Source of the DNA: Modicisalibacter sp033446685
Lineage (GTDB): Bacteria > Pseudomonadota > Gammaproteobacteria > Pseudomonadales > Halomonadaceae
Assembly (NCBI RefSeq): GCF_033446685.1
Contig: NZ_JAWQLY010000001.1
Span: forward strand, 450,730 to 514,729
Length of the DNA stretch: 64,000 nt
Reading direction: 5' to 3'
A model generated the notes under the pieces. That model saw nothing but the letters and a program-made list of their open reading frames with translations, ran no database searches and had not been told where the DNA came from. The translations under genes and the position numbers were made by a program. This document shows, in pieces, positions 1 through 7,786 of the stretch (its first letter is position 1; every line of letters begins with the position of its first letter).

Positions 1-67
1 AATAGGCGCTCTACTTAAAGAATATGGAAAACCTTGGCCTCTTAACGTTATAGAGGACCAAACGCAA

Positions 68-745
68 ATGAATATTTTAACTTTCTACTATGGCGCTCAG
101 GCTGTACGCTTTTTCTTACCTAACAGTCAAGACCATATACAAAAAATAATCAGAACTGAAAAAACATTTTATGAAGAAAAAATGCTTTTAGATATCCAAC
201 GTATTTCCAAGCCTGGAGGCGTAATACTTGATGTTGGCGCCAACATTGGGAATCATGCAGTTTTTTTTGGCCTGCTTTGCAAGGCCAATCACGTACTATG
301 TTTGGAGCCCCACCCAAAAACATTTAGCACGCTGATAAAAAATATATCAATCAACAATCTCAGTGAAAAAATAAAATGTTTCCAAGCAGGTGCAGGCAAC
401 AAAGAAAGCAAGGCCATGATTTCTCACTACGATGAGAAAAATACAGGCATGTCAAAATTGAGCTTAGAGCATGATGGAGATATTGAAATAACAACCTTAG
501 ACACGATAATTGAAAAAGAAGGGCGACAGGTAGACATTATCAAAATGGATATTGAAGGCATGGAATTAAAGGCCTTGGAAGGCGCGAAAAATATTTTAAC
601 AAACCAATCACCTGTGATTTATATAGAAGCCGGCACCGATGACCACTATGCAAAAATAAAAAACTTTCTTCGCCATTTCGACTACCATCCCTATGAAAGG
701 TTTAATGCTACTGCGACCTACAGGTTCGAAAAAACGATCAAATGA
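68..745 (+). CDS. FkbM-family SAM-dependent methyltransferase (possibly 5'-partial)
   Basis: Class I methyltransferase of the FkbM family, which O-methylates sugars or other small groups. The SAM-binding motif DVGANIGNH lies at residues 55-63, an acidic E80 ends the next strand, and the family signature DIEGMEL is at 161-167. The reading frame is open without a stop back to position 2, so the true start may lie outside the window; ATG 68 has an AGAGGA-like site about 10 bases upstream and gives a plausible full-length N-terminus. Base composition is strikingly AT-rich with A-rich codons, unlike every other gene here, which suggests horizontal transfer. Its position beside flagellar genes suggests modification of flagellin glycans or another surface glycan, but this is inference; the substrate cannot be read from the sequence. 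Confidence 0.85.
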   Translation: MNILTFYYGAQAVRFFLPNSQDHIQKIIRTEKTFYEEKMLLDIQRISKPGGVILDVGANIGNHAVFFGLLCKANHVLCLEPHPKTFSTLIKNISINNLSEKIKCFQAGAGNKESKAMISHYDEKNTGMSKLSLEHDGDIEITTLDTIIEKEGRQVDIIKMDIEGMELKALEGAKNILTNQSPVIYIEAGTDDHYAKIKNFLRHFDYHPYERFNATATYRFEKTIK

Positions 746-780
746 TAGAGAAGTAATAGCAAACTAAATAGTATGAAACA

Positions 781-804
781 AAGGCTCCCCATGGGAGCCT
801 TTTT
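781..804 (+). terminator. Rho-independent terminator after the FkbM gene
   Basis: A perfect 9-bp stem (AAGGCTCCC / GGGAGCCTT) with a CAT loop is followed by a T run (to about 804). It lies 36 bases after the stop of the methyltransferase gene and isolates that AT-rich gene from the flagellar unit downstream. Confidence 0.9.
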
Positions 805-949
805 ACTTTAACCTGCGAACATAAACCAATGCTAAGCTCAACTTATTATCCGCTATTTGTGAAATCTGCGCAGCCATTACAAAACGTCACATGCAACCCC
901 TATCACAAAGCAAGCTTCAACATTATAGCTTGATCACCCAGTTACTCGG

Positions 950-976
950 TAAAGTTTGCTTCCAACCGGCCGATAG
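950..976 (+). promoter_or_regulatory. Sigma-28 (FliA) promoter for the lipoprotein-flgO unit
   Basis: TAAAGTTT at 950-957, exactly 11 bases, then GCCGATAG at 969-976. This matches the sigma-28 consensus TAAAGTTT-N11-GCCGATAA at 15 of 16 positions. Transcription would start near 983, about 95 bases before the ATG at 1079, making the two lipoprotein genes late flagellar genes. Confidence 0.85.
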
Positions 977-1078
977 GGTTCATATAGCTGTGTCGTGTGC
1001 ATGGTACTGCCTAAATAGGTCGCGCCTCATGCCGAAAGCGCTAAGCCGGCTCGATAAAATCCAAACCAGGGACCCTTC

Positions 1079-1744
1079 ATGGTACGCAAACTCCTTCTCA
1101 CCGGCCTGAGCAGCTCGCTGCTGCTAAGCGGTTGCTTCGCCGCCAATACGTCTCAGGCGCCGATGGCGAAGACCTATCCGTACAGCGAGCAGCAGAAGAT
1201 GCAGGCGGCGCATCATTGGGATGTACTCGCCGAGTACGAGGCTGCCGGCATCCTGCGTAGCAGCGCTTTGCGCGGTCGTTCGCTGTTTCTGAATCCCACA
1301 CATGGCGAATCACCGTTCGCCCGCAGCTTCGACGATCTGCTGACAAGCCAGCTAGTGTCGAACGGTGCGTTGGTGCGCACCGACCCGATCAATGCCGCCC
1401 AGATCGACTACCGTGTCCAGGTCGTTGAGCACAAGGGTCGTGATTTCATCCGTGAGCCGATGGGTACCTGGACGGCCCTGAGTGCCGGCATTGCCGTGGC
1501 CACGTGGCCAGTCAATCACTGGAGCGAACCAGCCCTGGCGTTGATTCCCGCCGCGGCGCTAGTCGATGCCTTCAGCGGCAGTTGGGAGAGCGTCAGCCCC
1601 CAGGAAGTGATCATCACCACTCAGGTCAGCGAGAACAATCGCATCCTTTATTCGTCGTCCAACATTTATTACATCAATGCCGGCGACGCCGACCATTACC
1701 GTAACGACGCCTCGCGCCTGCTGCCCGTGACCGATGCCTGGTAA
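1079..1744 (+). CDS. Outer-membrane lipoprotein linked to FlgO
   Basis: A 221-residue lipoprotein. The signal peptide ends in a lipobox LLSGC with the lipidated Cys near residue 19. A hydrophobic stretch near residues 130-165 (rich in Ala, Trp and Pro) interrupts an otherwise periplasm-like protein. The family is not recognised with certainty. It lies 10 bases upstream of flgO and behind a near-perfect sigma-28 promoter, so it is very likely expressed with late flagellar genes. By analogy with Vibrio, where FlgO and the lipoprotein FlgP support the outer-membrane ring of the flagellar basal body, this could fill an FlgP-like role; that is inference from context, not from a recognised FlgP domain. 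Confidence 0.8.
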   Translation: MVRKLLLTGLSSSLLLSGCFAANTSQAPMAKTYPYSEQQKMQAAHHWDVLAEYEAAGILRSSALRGRSLFLNPTHGESPFARSFDDLLTSQLVSNGALVRTDPINAAQIDYRVQVVEHKGRDFIREPMGTWTALSAGIAVATWPVNHWSEPALALIPAAALVDAFSGSWESVSPQEVIITTQVSENNRILYSSSNIYYINAGDADHYRNDASRLLPVTDAW

Positions 1745-1754
1745 GGAAGCCACC

Positions 1755-2315
1755 ATGAAACCGATCAAATCCTTTCTGCTGCCCATAGCCCTGGCCGCGG
1801 TCATGGCACTGGGAGCCGGCTGTGCTTCCAACGGTAGCGACAGCTACATCGTAACCAGCAACGCCACGGTCGATATGCTCGCGCTGGTGCGCGAAACCGC
1901 TGCCGACCTGCTTGCCAACACCCGCGAGTTGGACCCTGCCAAGCCGGTCGTTGCGGCGAGCTTCGTCAACATCGACGACTTGAGCGAGTCTTCGACCTTC
2001 GGCCGCACGCTATCCGAGATGTTCGCTTCGTCGCTGAGCCGTGCCGGGCTGACCCTGATCGAGGTCAAGATGCGCGACAGCCTGTTCATCGAGGAACAGA
2101 CCGGCGAGCTGATCCTGTCGCGGGACATTCGCCGGCTTTCCGCCTCGCATAACGCTCAGGCGATCCTGCTGGGCACCTACGCCCAAGGCCAGAACATGGC
2201 CTACGTCAACGTGCGTCTGGTACGTACCCGCGACAACGTGGTGCTCGGCGCTTCGAGCGTGCAGATTCCGCTGGATCGCAATACCCGCGCGATGCTGCCC
2301 AATCGCTGGCAATGA
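1755..2315 (+). CDS. flgO: FlgO-family flagellar outer-membrane lipoprotein
   Basis: A 186-residue protein matching the FlgO domain, known in Vibrio as an outer-membrane protein needed for flagellar stability and motility. A lipoprotein signal peptide ends in LGAGC (Cys near residue 25). The body has the FlgO-like pattern of a conserved strand (VVAASFVNIDDL) followed by an SxFGRxLSEMFxSxL segment and a later AQAILLGTY segment. The ATG at 1755 is chosen because AAGGAAG lies just upstream; an in-frame start at 1734 would overlap the previous gene. It is the second gene of the sigma-28 unit, 10 bases after its partner lipoprotein gene. Confidence 0.85.
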   Translation: MKPIKSFLLPIALAAVMALGAGCASNGSDSYIVTSNATVDMLALVRETAADLLANTRELDPAKPVVAASFVNIDDLSESSTFGRTLSEMFASSLSRAGLTLIEVKMRDSLFIEEQTGELILSRDIRRLSASHNAQAILLGTYAQGQNMAYVNVRLVRTRDNVVLGASSVQIPLDRNTRAMLPNRWQ

Positions 2316-2349
2316 ACGCCTCTCGCTGGCGGCGCCCCTGCGGGTACGT

Positions 2350-2376
2350 TCAAGTCCGGCCCCACTCAGCCGATAG
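2350..2376 (+). promoter_or_regulatory. Sigma-28 (FliA) promoter for flaG
   Basis: TCAAGTCC at 2350-2357, exactly 11 bases, then GCCGATAG at 2369-2376. The -10 element matches the sigma-28 consensus at 7 of 8 positions, and TCAAG is a common variant of the -35 element in pseudomonads (recollection). It lies 76 bases before the flaG start. Confidence 0.75.
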
Positions 2377-2451
2377 ATCATTAGTGGGCTCGCTCGTCGT
2401 GCCTGCTAATGACCAACAAGAATCCTTCGGCGTGTACCGCGAGGCTTGCCC

Positions 2452-2844
2452 ATGAGCTCCTATTCCATCGATCCCGTCACCGGCACTGCCGCCGGCGTGG
2501 CTAGCCCACCAGGCAATGGCGCGATAACGCCACAACAAAGGCTCGAGCGTGCCCTTGCCCATATCGTGGCGCCACCCGGCGCTGCAGAAAGCGAGCAGAC
2601 TTCCCCGGCGGGTGAGCCAGGCACCACTCAGAGCGAGCTGGTCGAGCCTCTCCAGCGAATCAATGCGGTGATGCGCAGTTACGGCCTGGAATTCGATCTG
2701 CAGTCATACGATAGCCGTGTGGTGACACGCGTCGTGGATCGGGAAAGCGGCGATGTGATTCGCCAAATTCCCAGCGAAGAGGTCCTGCGCATTGCCGAAA
2801 GCCTCGCCCAGATGCAGGGACGCTTGATCGAACTGCAGGCCTGA
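2452..2844 (+). CDS. flaG: FlaG family protein
   Basis: A 130-residue protein. The C-terminal half is a typical FlaG domain: LxxINxxMxxxxLxFDL followed by VxVVDxxxGDVIRQIPSEEVLxIAxxL. The first 60 residues are a low-complexity Pro/Ala/Glu-rich leader. FlaG proteins are small cytoplasmic proteins encoded near flagellin genes and affect filament length in several bacteria. ATG 2452 is preferred over the in-frame TTG at 2446 because GAGG sits 7 bases upstream of it. The gene has its own sigma-28 promoter. Flagellin genes themselves are not in the window and may lie elsewhere. Confidence 0.88.
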   Translation: MSSYSIDPVTGTAAGVASPPGNGAITPQQRLERALAHIVAPPGAAESEQTSPAGEPGTTQSELVEPLQRINAVMRSYGLEFDLQSYDSRVVTRVVDRESGDVIRQIPSEEVLRIAESLAQMQGRLIELQA

Positions 2845-2939
2845 TTCATTCAGCGATGGGATAAGCCGATGGAGAGGCAACCCGCAAGATCCCGCGTCGG
2901 AGGCGTAGACAGCAGGGAAGACAAGGAGACAGGTCACCG

Positions 2940-5264
2940 ATGACACTTCAGCGCGCAGCCTCCAACCGTCGAATGCGCAAGACCCTGCTCATGGAGCCTC
3001 GCCGGCTTGCCGCGCTACGTGCGACGCGATTGCTCGACACGCCCGCCGAGATACCCTTCGACGGCCTGACGCATCTGGCCTGTGGCCTCTTCGATGCGCC
3101 GATCGCCTGGATCAGCCTGCTCGATGCGCATCGCCAATGGTTCAAGTCGACCTGCGGCCTGAGCTTGCGCGAAATACCCATCGAACACGCCTTCTGCACT
3201 TACGTTCTGGAAGCCGATACGGTCGTGGTGATCGAGGATGCGCAGGCTGACCCACGCTTCGCCGACAATCCTTACGTACGGGGCGAACCCTACATTCGCT
3301 TCTATGCCGGCGCGCCCATTTATGGCCCCGACCGGATGCCGCTGGGCACCTTCTGCATCGTCAGCGACTCGCCTCGTGCATTCGATGCCCGCGAACGCGA
3401 GACGCTTGAGGGCTTGGCACGCCTGACCACGATCGAGATCGGGCGACGCTCCGCTCGCCGCGCAGAGAGGCAGGGCCATCCGCTCGGCGCCTACCAGAGC
3501 GAACGAGATGCCGGGCTGCCAAGCACGTCATTCGGCGTCAAGGATTGTTGGCAAGTGCCCTACGCCGCCAAGAATCCGGCTCACGACGACACCGCCCTGC
3601 AGGCGCAGCTCGAGAAATTTCGCGTCACGCTGGACGCCACTCTCGATCTGATCCTGATCGCCGATGAACAGACCCAGCGCTTCACGTATTGCAACCAGGG
3701 CGCCATCGAGCGACTGGGTTATTCACGCGACGAGTTGCTGGCGCTCTCGCCCGATACGCTCGATGATTCATTGTCGGTTAGCGCACTCGGCGAGCGCTTG
3801 GCGGCGCTCGATGGCCAGCGTGCGCTGCGTCTGAATGCCAGCTTGGCGTGTCGTAACGGCGAAATGCTGCCGGTGCAGGCGCAGATTCAACGCACGCCCT
3901 CGAACTGTCTCGAACGGACCCAATTGATCATCGTCGCGCGCGATCTTCGCGAAACGCTGGAAGCACAGCGCGAAATCGAATGGATCACCCATCACGACGG
4001 CCTCACCCATCAGCTCAATCGCACCGGCTTCCTGCGCGCGCTGGCTCGCGGCGACCACACCGCCGATCAGTGCAAAGTGCAGTTGGTCGCCGTGTTAGGC
4101 ATCGATCGTTTCAAGCGAATCAACGATGCCCACGGCACTGCTCAGGCCGATGCCATTCTCTGCGAACTGGCCCAGCACTTGAGCAGTCTTCTGGCGCCCC
4201 ATGGCGAGGCTCAACTGGGCCGGTTGGGTGGCGACGAGTTCGCCATCAGCGTACCGCTCGCCCAGACCTGTGATGCGCCGCCGCTTGCCGAGCGTCTGCG
4301 CGAGGCCGTCGAGAGCCATCGCTTTCGCGCCATCGAGGGGCTGCAACTGACCGTCAGTGTCGGCCTGACGGCGCATAGCCTCCATCAGACGGCCCCCGAA
4401 GAACTGTTGAGACGTGCCAATGCGGCGCTGGTGCGCGCCAAACAGCATGGGCGCAACCGCGTGCGCCAGTACCTGAGCGGCATGCTCGACGAAGCCAGTC
4501 GTCACGAGGCCATCGAGAGGCGTCTCGCCGGCGCTTTCGAGCGTCGCGAATTTCACCTCGATTTTCAGCCGCAGTGGTCGCTCAAGGCGCTCGACCGGCC
4601 GTGCGGTGCCGAGGCGTTGCTGCGCTGGCAGGCGCCCGATCAATCAAGGGTCGGTCCCGATGTCTTCGTGCCGATTCTCGAACAGAGCGGGCTGATGGTG
4701 GAGGTGGGGCGCTGGATCATCGACCAGGCGCTCGACACCTTGGCATCGAACCGCCAGCGGCTACCCGCAAACTTCTTCGTCAGCATCAACATCAGCGCCA
4801 TTCAACTGATGGACGATACCCAACTGGCCGTCTACCTGATCGAGGCGTTGCAGCGCCGACGCTTGCCCGCCTCGGCGCTGGAACTGGAAATCACCGAAAC
4901 GGCACTGATCCAGTCGCCGTACTGGGTCGGCCAGCAACTCGAGGCGCTTCACAAGCAGTCGATCGCCATTGCGCTGGACGATTTCGGTACCGGCTTCTCG
5001 TCGCTATCGCATCTCAAGCAGTTCCCGTTCGATACCGTCAAGATCGACAAGTCGTTCATCGCCGGGCTGCCTGGCTCGCCCGAGGACCGGGCGATCGTCG
5101 AATCGCTGCTGACGCTGTGCCGCGGGTTCGGCCGGAATGTCTGCGCCGAAGGCATCGAAACGCCGGCCCAGCTCGACTACCTGCGCCGGCTGGGTTGCAA
5201 TCGCGCCCAGGGTTACCTGCTGGCTCGCCCCGATCGCGATCTACTGGCGTATGACGGGAAGTGA
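2940..5264 (+). CDS. GAF-PAS-GGDEF-EAL cyclic-di-GMP signalling protein
   Basis: A 774-residue soluble protein. Domains in order: GAF (about 30-170), PAS (about 220-340), GGDEF (about 345-505) and EAL (about 515-770). The diguanylate cyclase motif GGDEF is intact at residues 430-434, but no RxxD inhibitory site precedes it. The EAL domain keeps its key features: EALLRW near 557, the NIS asparagine, the EITE glutamate, DDFGTGFSS, KIDKSF and the late EGIET and QGYLLARP motifs, so phosphodiesterase activity is expected. GAF/PAS input suggests small-ligand or redox control. It lies between flaG and fliE, so a role in setting local c-di-GMP for the motile-sessile switch is plausible but inferred. 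Which activity dominates cannot be judged from sequence. Confidence 0.92.
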   Translation: MTLQRAASNRRMRKTLLMEPRRLAALRATRLLDTPAEIPFDGLTHLACGLFDAPIAWISLLDAHRQWFKSTCGLSLREIPIEHAFCTYVLEADTVVVIEDAQADPRFADNPYVRGEPYIRFYAGAPIYGPDRMPLGTFCIVSDSPRAFDARERETLEGLARLTTIEIGRRSARRAERQGHPLGAYQSERDAGLPSTSFGVKDCWQVPYAAKNPAHDDTALQAQLEKFRVTLDATLDLILIADEQTQRFTYCNQGAIERLGYSRDELLALSPDTLDDSLSVSALGERLAALDGQRALRLNASLACRNGEMLPVQAQIQRTPSNCLERTQLIIVARDLRETLEAQREIEWITHHDGLTHQLNRTGFLRALARGDHTADQCKVQLVAVLGIDRFKRINDAHGTAQADAILCELAQHLSSLLAPHGEAQLGRLGGDEFAISVPLAQTCDAPPLAERLREAVESHRFRAIEGLQLTVSVGLTAHSLHQTAPEELLRRANAALVRAKQHGRNRVRQYLSGMLDEASRHEAIERRLAGAFERREFHLDFQPQWSLKALDRPCGAEALLRWQAPDQSRVGPDVFVPILEQSGLMVEVGRWIIDQALDTLASNRQRLPANFFVSINISAIQLMDDTQLAVYLIEALQRRRLPASALELEITETALIQSPYWVGQQLEALHKQSIAIALDDFGTGFSSLSHLKQFPFDTVKIDKSFIAGLPGSPEDRAIVESLLTLCRGFGRNVCAEGIETPAQLDYLRRLGCNRAQGYLLARPDRDLLAYDGK

Positions 5265-5350
5265 GGCGAGAAACGCAAGCGCTCCCGAGGAAGCGCCGTT
5301 CAGGCTATCCGTCGGGAGGAAGTATGCAATGGACTCGACGGCAGCGCCGT

Positions 5351-5683
5351 TTAGACCTGCATATTCATGATGTCCTTGTAGGCCGTCACCAGGCGGCTGC
5401 GTACTTGTACGCCCATCTGAAAGCCGATGCTGGCCTTCTGCATGTCGACCATCACGTCGTTTAGCGCCACACCCGGCTCGCCGGCCTGGAAGGCCTTCAA
5501 GCTGGCGTCGGATTTCTTCTGCAACTGATTGATTTTCTGAACCGACGACTGTAGCGCATCGGCAAAGCCGCCCTGCCCCACTGACGTCGCCAGCTGCTGG
5601 CCGCGGCCGGCCTGGGTGGCGCTGGCCTGATTGGCCAGACTCTGCATCTGTTGTAAGGCCGCTTGAATGGCGGGTGCGCTCAT
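5351..5683 (-). CDS. fliE: Flagellar hook-basal body protein FliE
   Basis: A 110-residue FliE, the adaptor joining the MS ring to the proximal rod and export gate. The C-terminal part has the family pattern: FADALQSSVQKINQLQKKSDA, then GVALNDVMVDMQKASIGFQMGVQVRSRLVTAYKDIM. Length is typical. AGGAG lies 7 bases before the ATG. It is transcribed alone and away from fliF across a 333-base gap, the same layout as in enterobacteria. It converges with the preceding GGDEF-EAL gene, with an 86-base gap holding only a weak hairpin. Confidence 0.95.
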   Translation of the reverse strand: MSAPAIQAALQQMQSLANQASATQAGRGQQLATSVGQGGFADALQSSVQKINQLQKKSDASLKAFQAGEPGVALNDVMVDMQKASIGFQMGVQVRSRLVTAYKDIMNMQV

Positions 5684-6016
5684 GGCGGTTCTCCTGCCCC
5701 ATTGGTGGATGAAGGCAAGCCTAGCATCGGCGGCGGCCGATCATGGCCGCAAATGAGCTTTAAAAATGGGGCTTTTCTTGCCTTTAGGGCGACAGCACCT
5801 GCGGATAATGGCCTCCATCACACGACCGTCCCCTTGACAACGCGCCCAGCCCGGCTGGCATATCGCCTACCGACCGCCACGACAAGCGCAACCCGGGACT
5901 TGGAATCGATGGATGCTGGAGCCGGATATTAAAATGCTATCTGCACCGACCCGATATGCACGGGCCGACGCTAACACCGCCGTCCTGACGCCCCCGTTAC
6001 CTACCGGAGGGCGCTC
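5684..6016. other. Divergent fliE / fliF control region
   Basis: A 333-base gap between divergent fliE and fliF. It holds a sigma-54-like site at 5767-5781 pointing to fliF and a small GC-rich inverted repeat (CGGCC / GGCCG) near 5735-5750. No convincing promoter for fliE was found. No protein gene of credible composition is present. The last bases before fliF contain a strong GGAGG ribosome-binding site. Confidence 0.6.
5767..5781 (+). promoter_or_regulatory. Candidate sigma-54 promoter for the fliF operon
   Basis: TGGGGC (-24) and TTGC (-12) with exact GG-N10-GC spacing at 5767-5781. The -12 element is perfect and the -24 element matches 4 of 6. It lies about 235 bases upstream of fliF. 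In polar-flagellated gammaproteobacteria, middle flagellar genes usually need sigma-54 with FleQ/FlrC-type activators, which fits. Confidence 0.5.
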
Positions 6017-7786
6017 ATGAGCGACGTCGCCTCTTCGCAGCAGAGCAATGCTCGAGAGAACCATGGCCGGGCCGCCAATGCCTCGGCTCAAGGTTCCTCC
6101 GCGCAAGGTCTGCTCACGCAATTGCGTACGAATCCACGCATTCCGTTGATCATTGCCGCTGCCGCGGCGATCGCCCTGATCGCCGTGCTGCTGCTGTGGG
6201 CGCGCAGCCCCGAATACCGGGTGCTGTATAGCAATCTGAGCAACGCCGACGGCGGGAGCATCATCAACGAACTCGACGCCCGTGGCATTCCCTATCAATT
6301 CAGCGAGGGCGGCGGTGCGCTGCTGGTACCCGCCGACCAGGTCCACACACTGCGCCTGCAACTCGCCGAACAGGGCCTGCCCAAGGGCGGCGACGTGGGC
6401 TTCGAACTGATGGACAACCAAGCCTTCGGTATCAGCCAGTTCGCCGAGCAGATCAACTTTCAGCGTTCGCTGGAAGGGGAACTGGCGCAATCCATGAAGG
6501 CGCTCGGGCCGGTCGCCCAGGCCCGCGTGCATCTGTCGATGGCCAAGCCCTCGGTGTTCGTGCGCGAGAGCGAACCCGCCAAGGCCTCGGTGGTGCTGAC
6601 TCTCGAACCCGGTCGGGTGCTCGGCGAAGGCCAGGTCAATGCCATCGTGCACATGGTTTCCAGCAGCGTTCCCCAACTGGCCACCGAGGCGGTCACCGTG
6701 GTCGACCAGAACGGTCGGCTGCTGTCGCGCAACGGCAGCCAACTGGGCGGCCTCGACGGCACACAACTGAGTTACGTCCAGGAAATCGAAAAGACCTACC
6801 AGAAGAATATCGAGCGCATCCTCGCGCCGATCCTGGGCGCAGACAACGTCCGCGCCCAAGTCGCGGCGCAGGTCGACTTTTCCAAGCGCGAGCAGACCGC
6901 CGAGCGCTACTCTCCCAATCAGGCGCCGAACGAGGCTGCTGTTCGCAGCCGCCAGGTAAGTGAGTCGTACACCGGCGGCGATGTGGCGCCCAGCGGCATC
7001 CCCGGTGCGCTTTCCAATACCCCGCCGGGGACGGCGGCCTCGCCGATCGACAATGGCGCAGCCAAACAAGGTGACAATGCCGACGCCGCAGACGGCGGTG
7101 AAAACGATGCCCAGGCCACCGACAAGGCGAACACGCCACCGAGCCGCCTGGACCGCAACGACACCGTCAACTACGAGGTCGATCACCACGTCGAACACGT
7201 CCAGTTCGAGCGCGGCGGCGTCGAGCGCCTCTCGGTAGCGGTCGTGGTCGATTATCGCGAGGGGCTCAACGAGGCCGGCGAAACCGTCAAGCAGCCGCTC
7301 AGCGACGAGCAGCTGGCGCAGATCGAGCGACTGGTGCGCCAGGCCATGGGCTTCTCGCAAGCGCGCGGCGATGCCATAGAAGTGGTCAACAGCCCGTTCA
7401 CCGAAAGCGACGAGACGATCGTGGAAGTGCCGTGGTGGCAGACCCCGGGAGTGCTGCAACTGGCGATGACCCTGGGCCGTTACCTGCTGGTCGCTCTGGC
7501 CGCGCTGTTCCTGTGGTTCATGGTCCTGCGTCCGCTGATCAAGCGTCAGAGCGCAGCCCTGCCCGCGAACCAGTCGGCCGCCCTGCGTAGCCCGACCGCG
7601 GTATCCGTCGGCGGCAACGAGGACTATGACGACAGCGATGCACTGAGCGAAGCCGCCGAGGCACCACCGCGCCGCCGTCGCCGCGCCAACGCCTACGAGC
7701 AGAACCTCAAGGATGCCCGCGAGATTGCCCAGGAAGATCCGCGGCTGGTAGCCATGATCGTCAGAAGCTGGATGAACGACAAATGA
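6017..7786 (+). CDS. fliF: Flagellar MS-ring protein FliF
   Basis: A 589-residue inner-membrane protein that builds the MS ring, the base on which the switch and export apparatus assemble. Two transmembrane segments are visible (about 44-62 and 480-502), flanking ring-building domains of the YscJ/FliF type. The region around residues 315-385 is a low-complexity insert rich in Pro, Gly, Asp and Ala, as usual between the two FliF domains. The C-terminal tail (QEDPRLVAMIVRSWM) is the FliG-binding segment. The start is supported by GGAGG upstream. The stop overlaps the fliG start by 4 bases, so the two are translationally coupled. First gene of the fliFGHIJK run. Confidence 0.97.
   Translation: MSDVASSQQSNARENHGRAANASAQGSSAQGLLTQLRTNPRIPLIIAAAAAIALIAVLLLWARSPEYRVLYSNLSNADGGSIINELDARGIPYQFSEGGGALLVPADQVHTLRLQLAEQGLPKGGDVGFELMDNQAFGISQFAEQINFQRSLEGELAQSMKALGPVAQARVHLSMAKPSVFVRESEPAKASVVLTLEPGRVLGEGQVNAIVHMVSSSVPQLATEAVTVVDQNGRLLSRNGSQLGGLDGTQLSYVQEIEKTYQKNIERILAPILGADNVRAQVAAQVDFSKREQTAERYSPNQAPNEAAVRSRQVSESYTGGDVAPSGIPGALSNTPPGTAASPIDNGAAKQGDNADAADGGENDAQATDKANTPPSRLDRNDTVNYEVDHHVEHVQFERGGVERLSVAVVVDYREGLNEAGETVKQPLSDEQLAQIERLVRQAMGFSQARGDAIEVVNSPFTESDETIVEVPWWQTPGVLQLAMTLGRYLLVALAALFLWFMVLRPLIKRQSAALPANQSAALRSPTAVSVGGNEDYDDSDALSEAAEAPPRRRRRANAYEQNLKDAREIAQEDPRLVAMIVRSWMNDK

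Larger units (their letters stand above)
746..1078. other. Intergenic region between FkbM gene and lipoprotein gene
   Basis: This 333-base gap holds the terminator at 781-804 and a sigma-28 promoter at 950-976. The stretch between them is AT-rich and looks like the tail of the acquired segment. The leader from about 983 to 1078 contains no convincing gene; a 72-codon open frame (891-1109) overlaps the next gene and resembles no known protein. Confidence 0.7.

Noticed and set aside
891..1109. A 72-codon frame in the gap before the lipoprotein gene
   Set aside because: It spans the sigma-28 promoter, overlaps the lipoprotein gene and resembles no protein.
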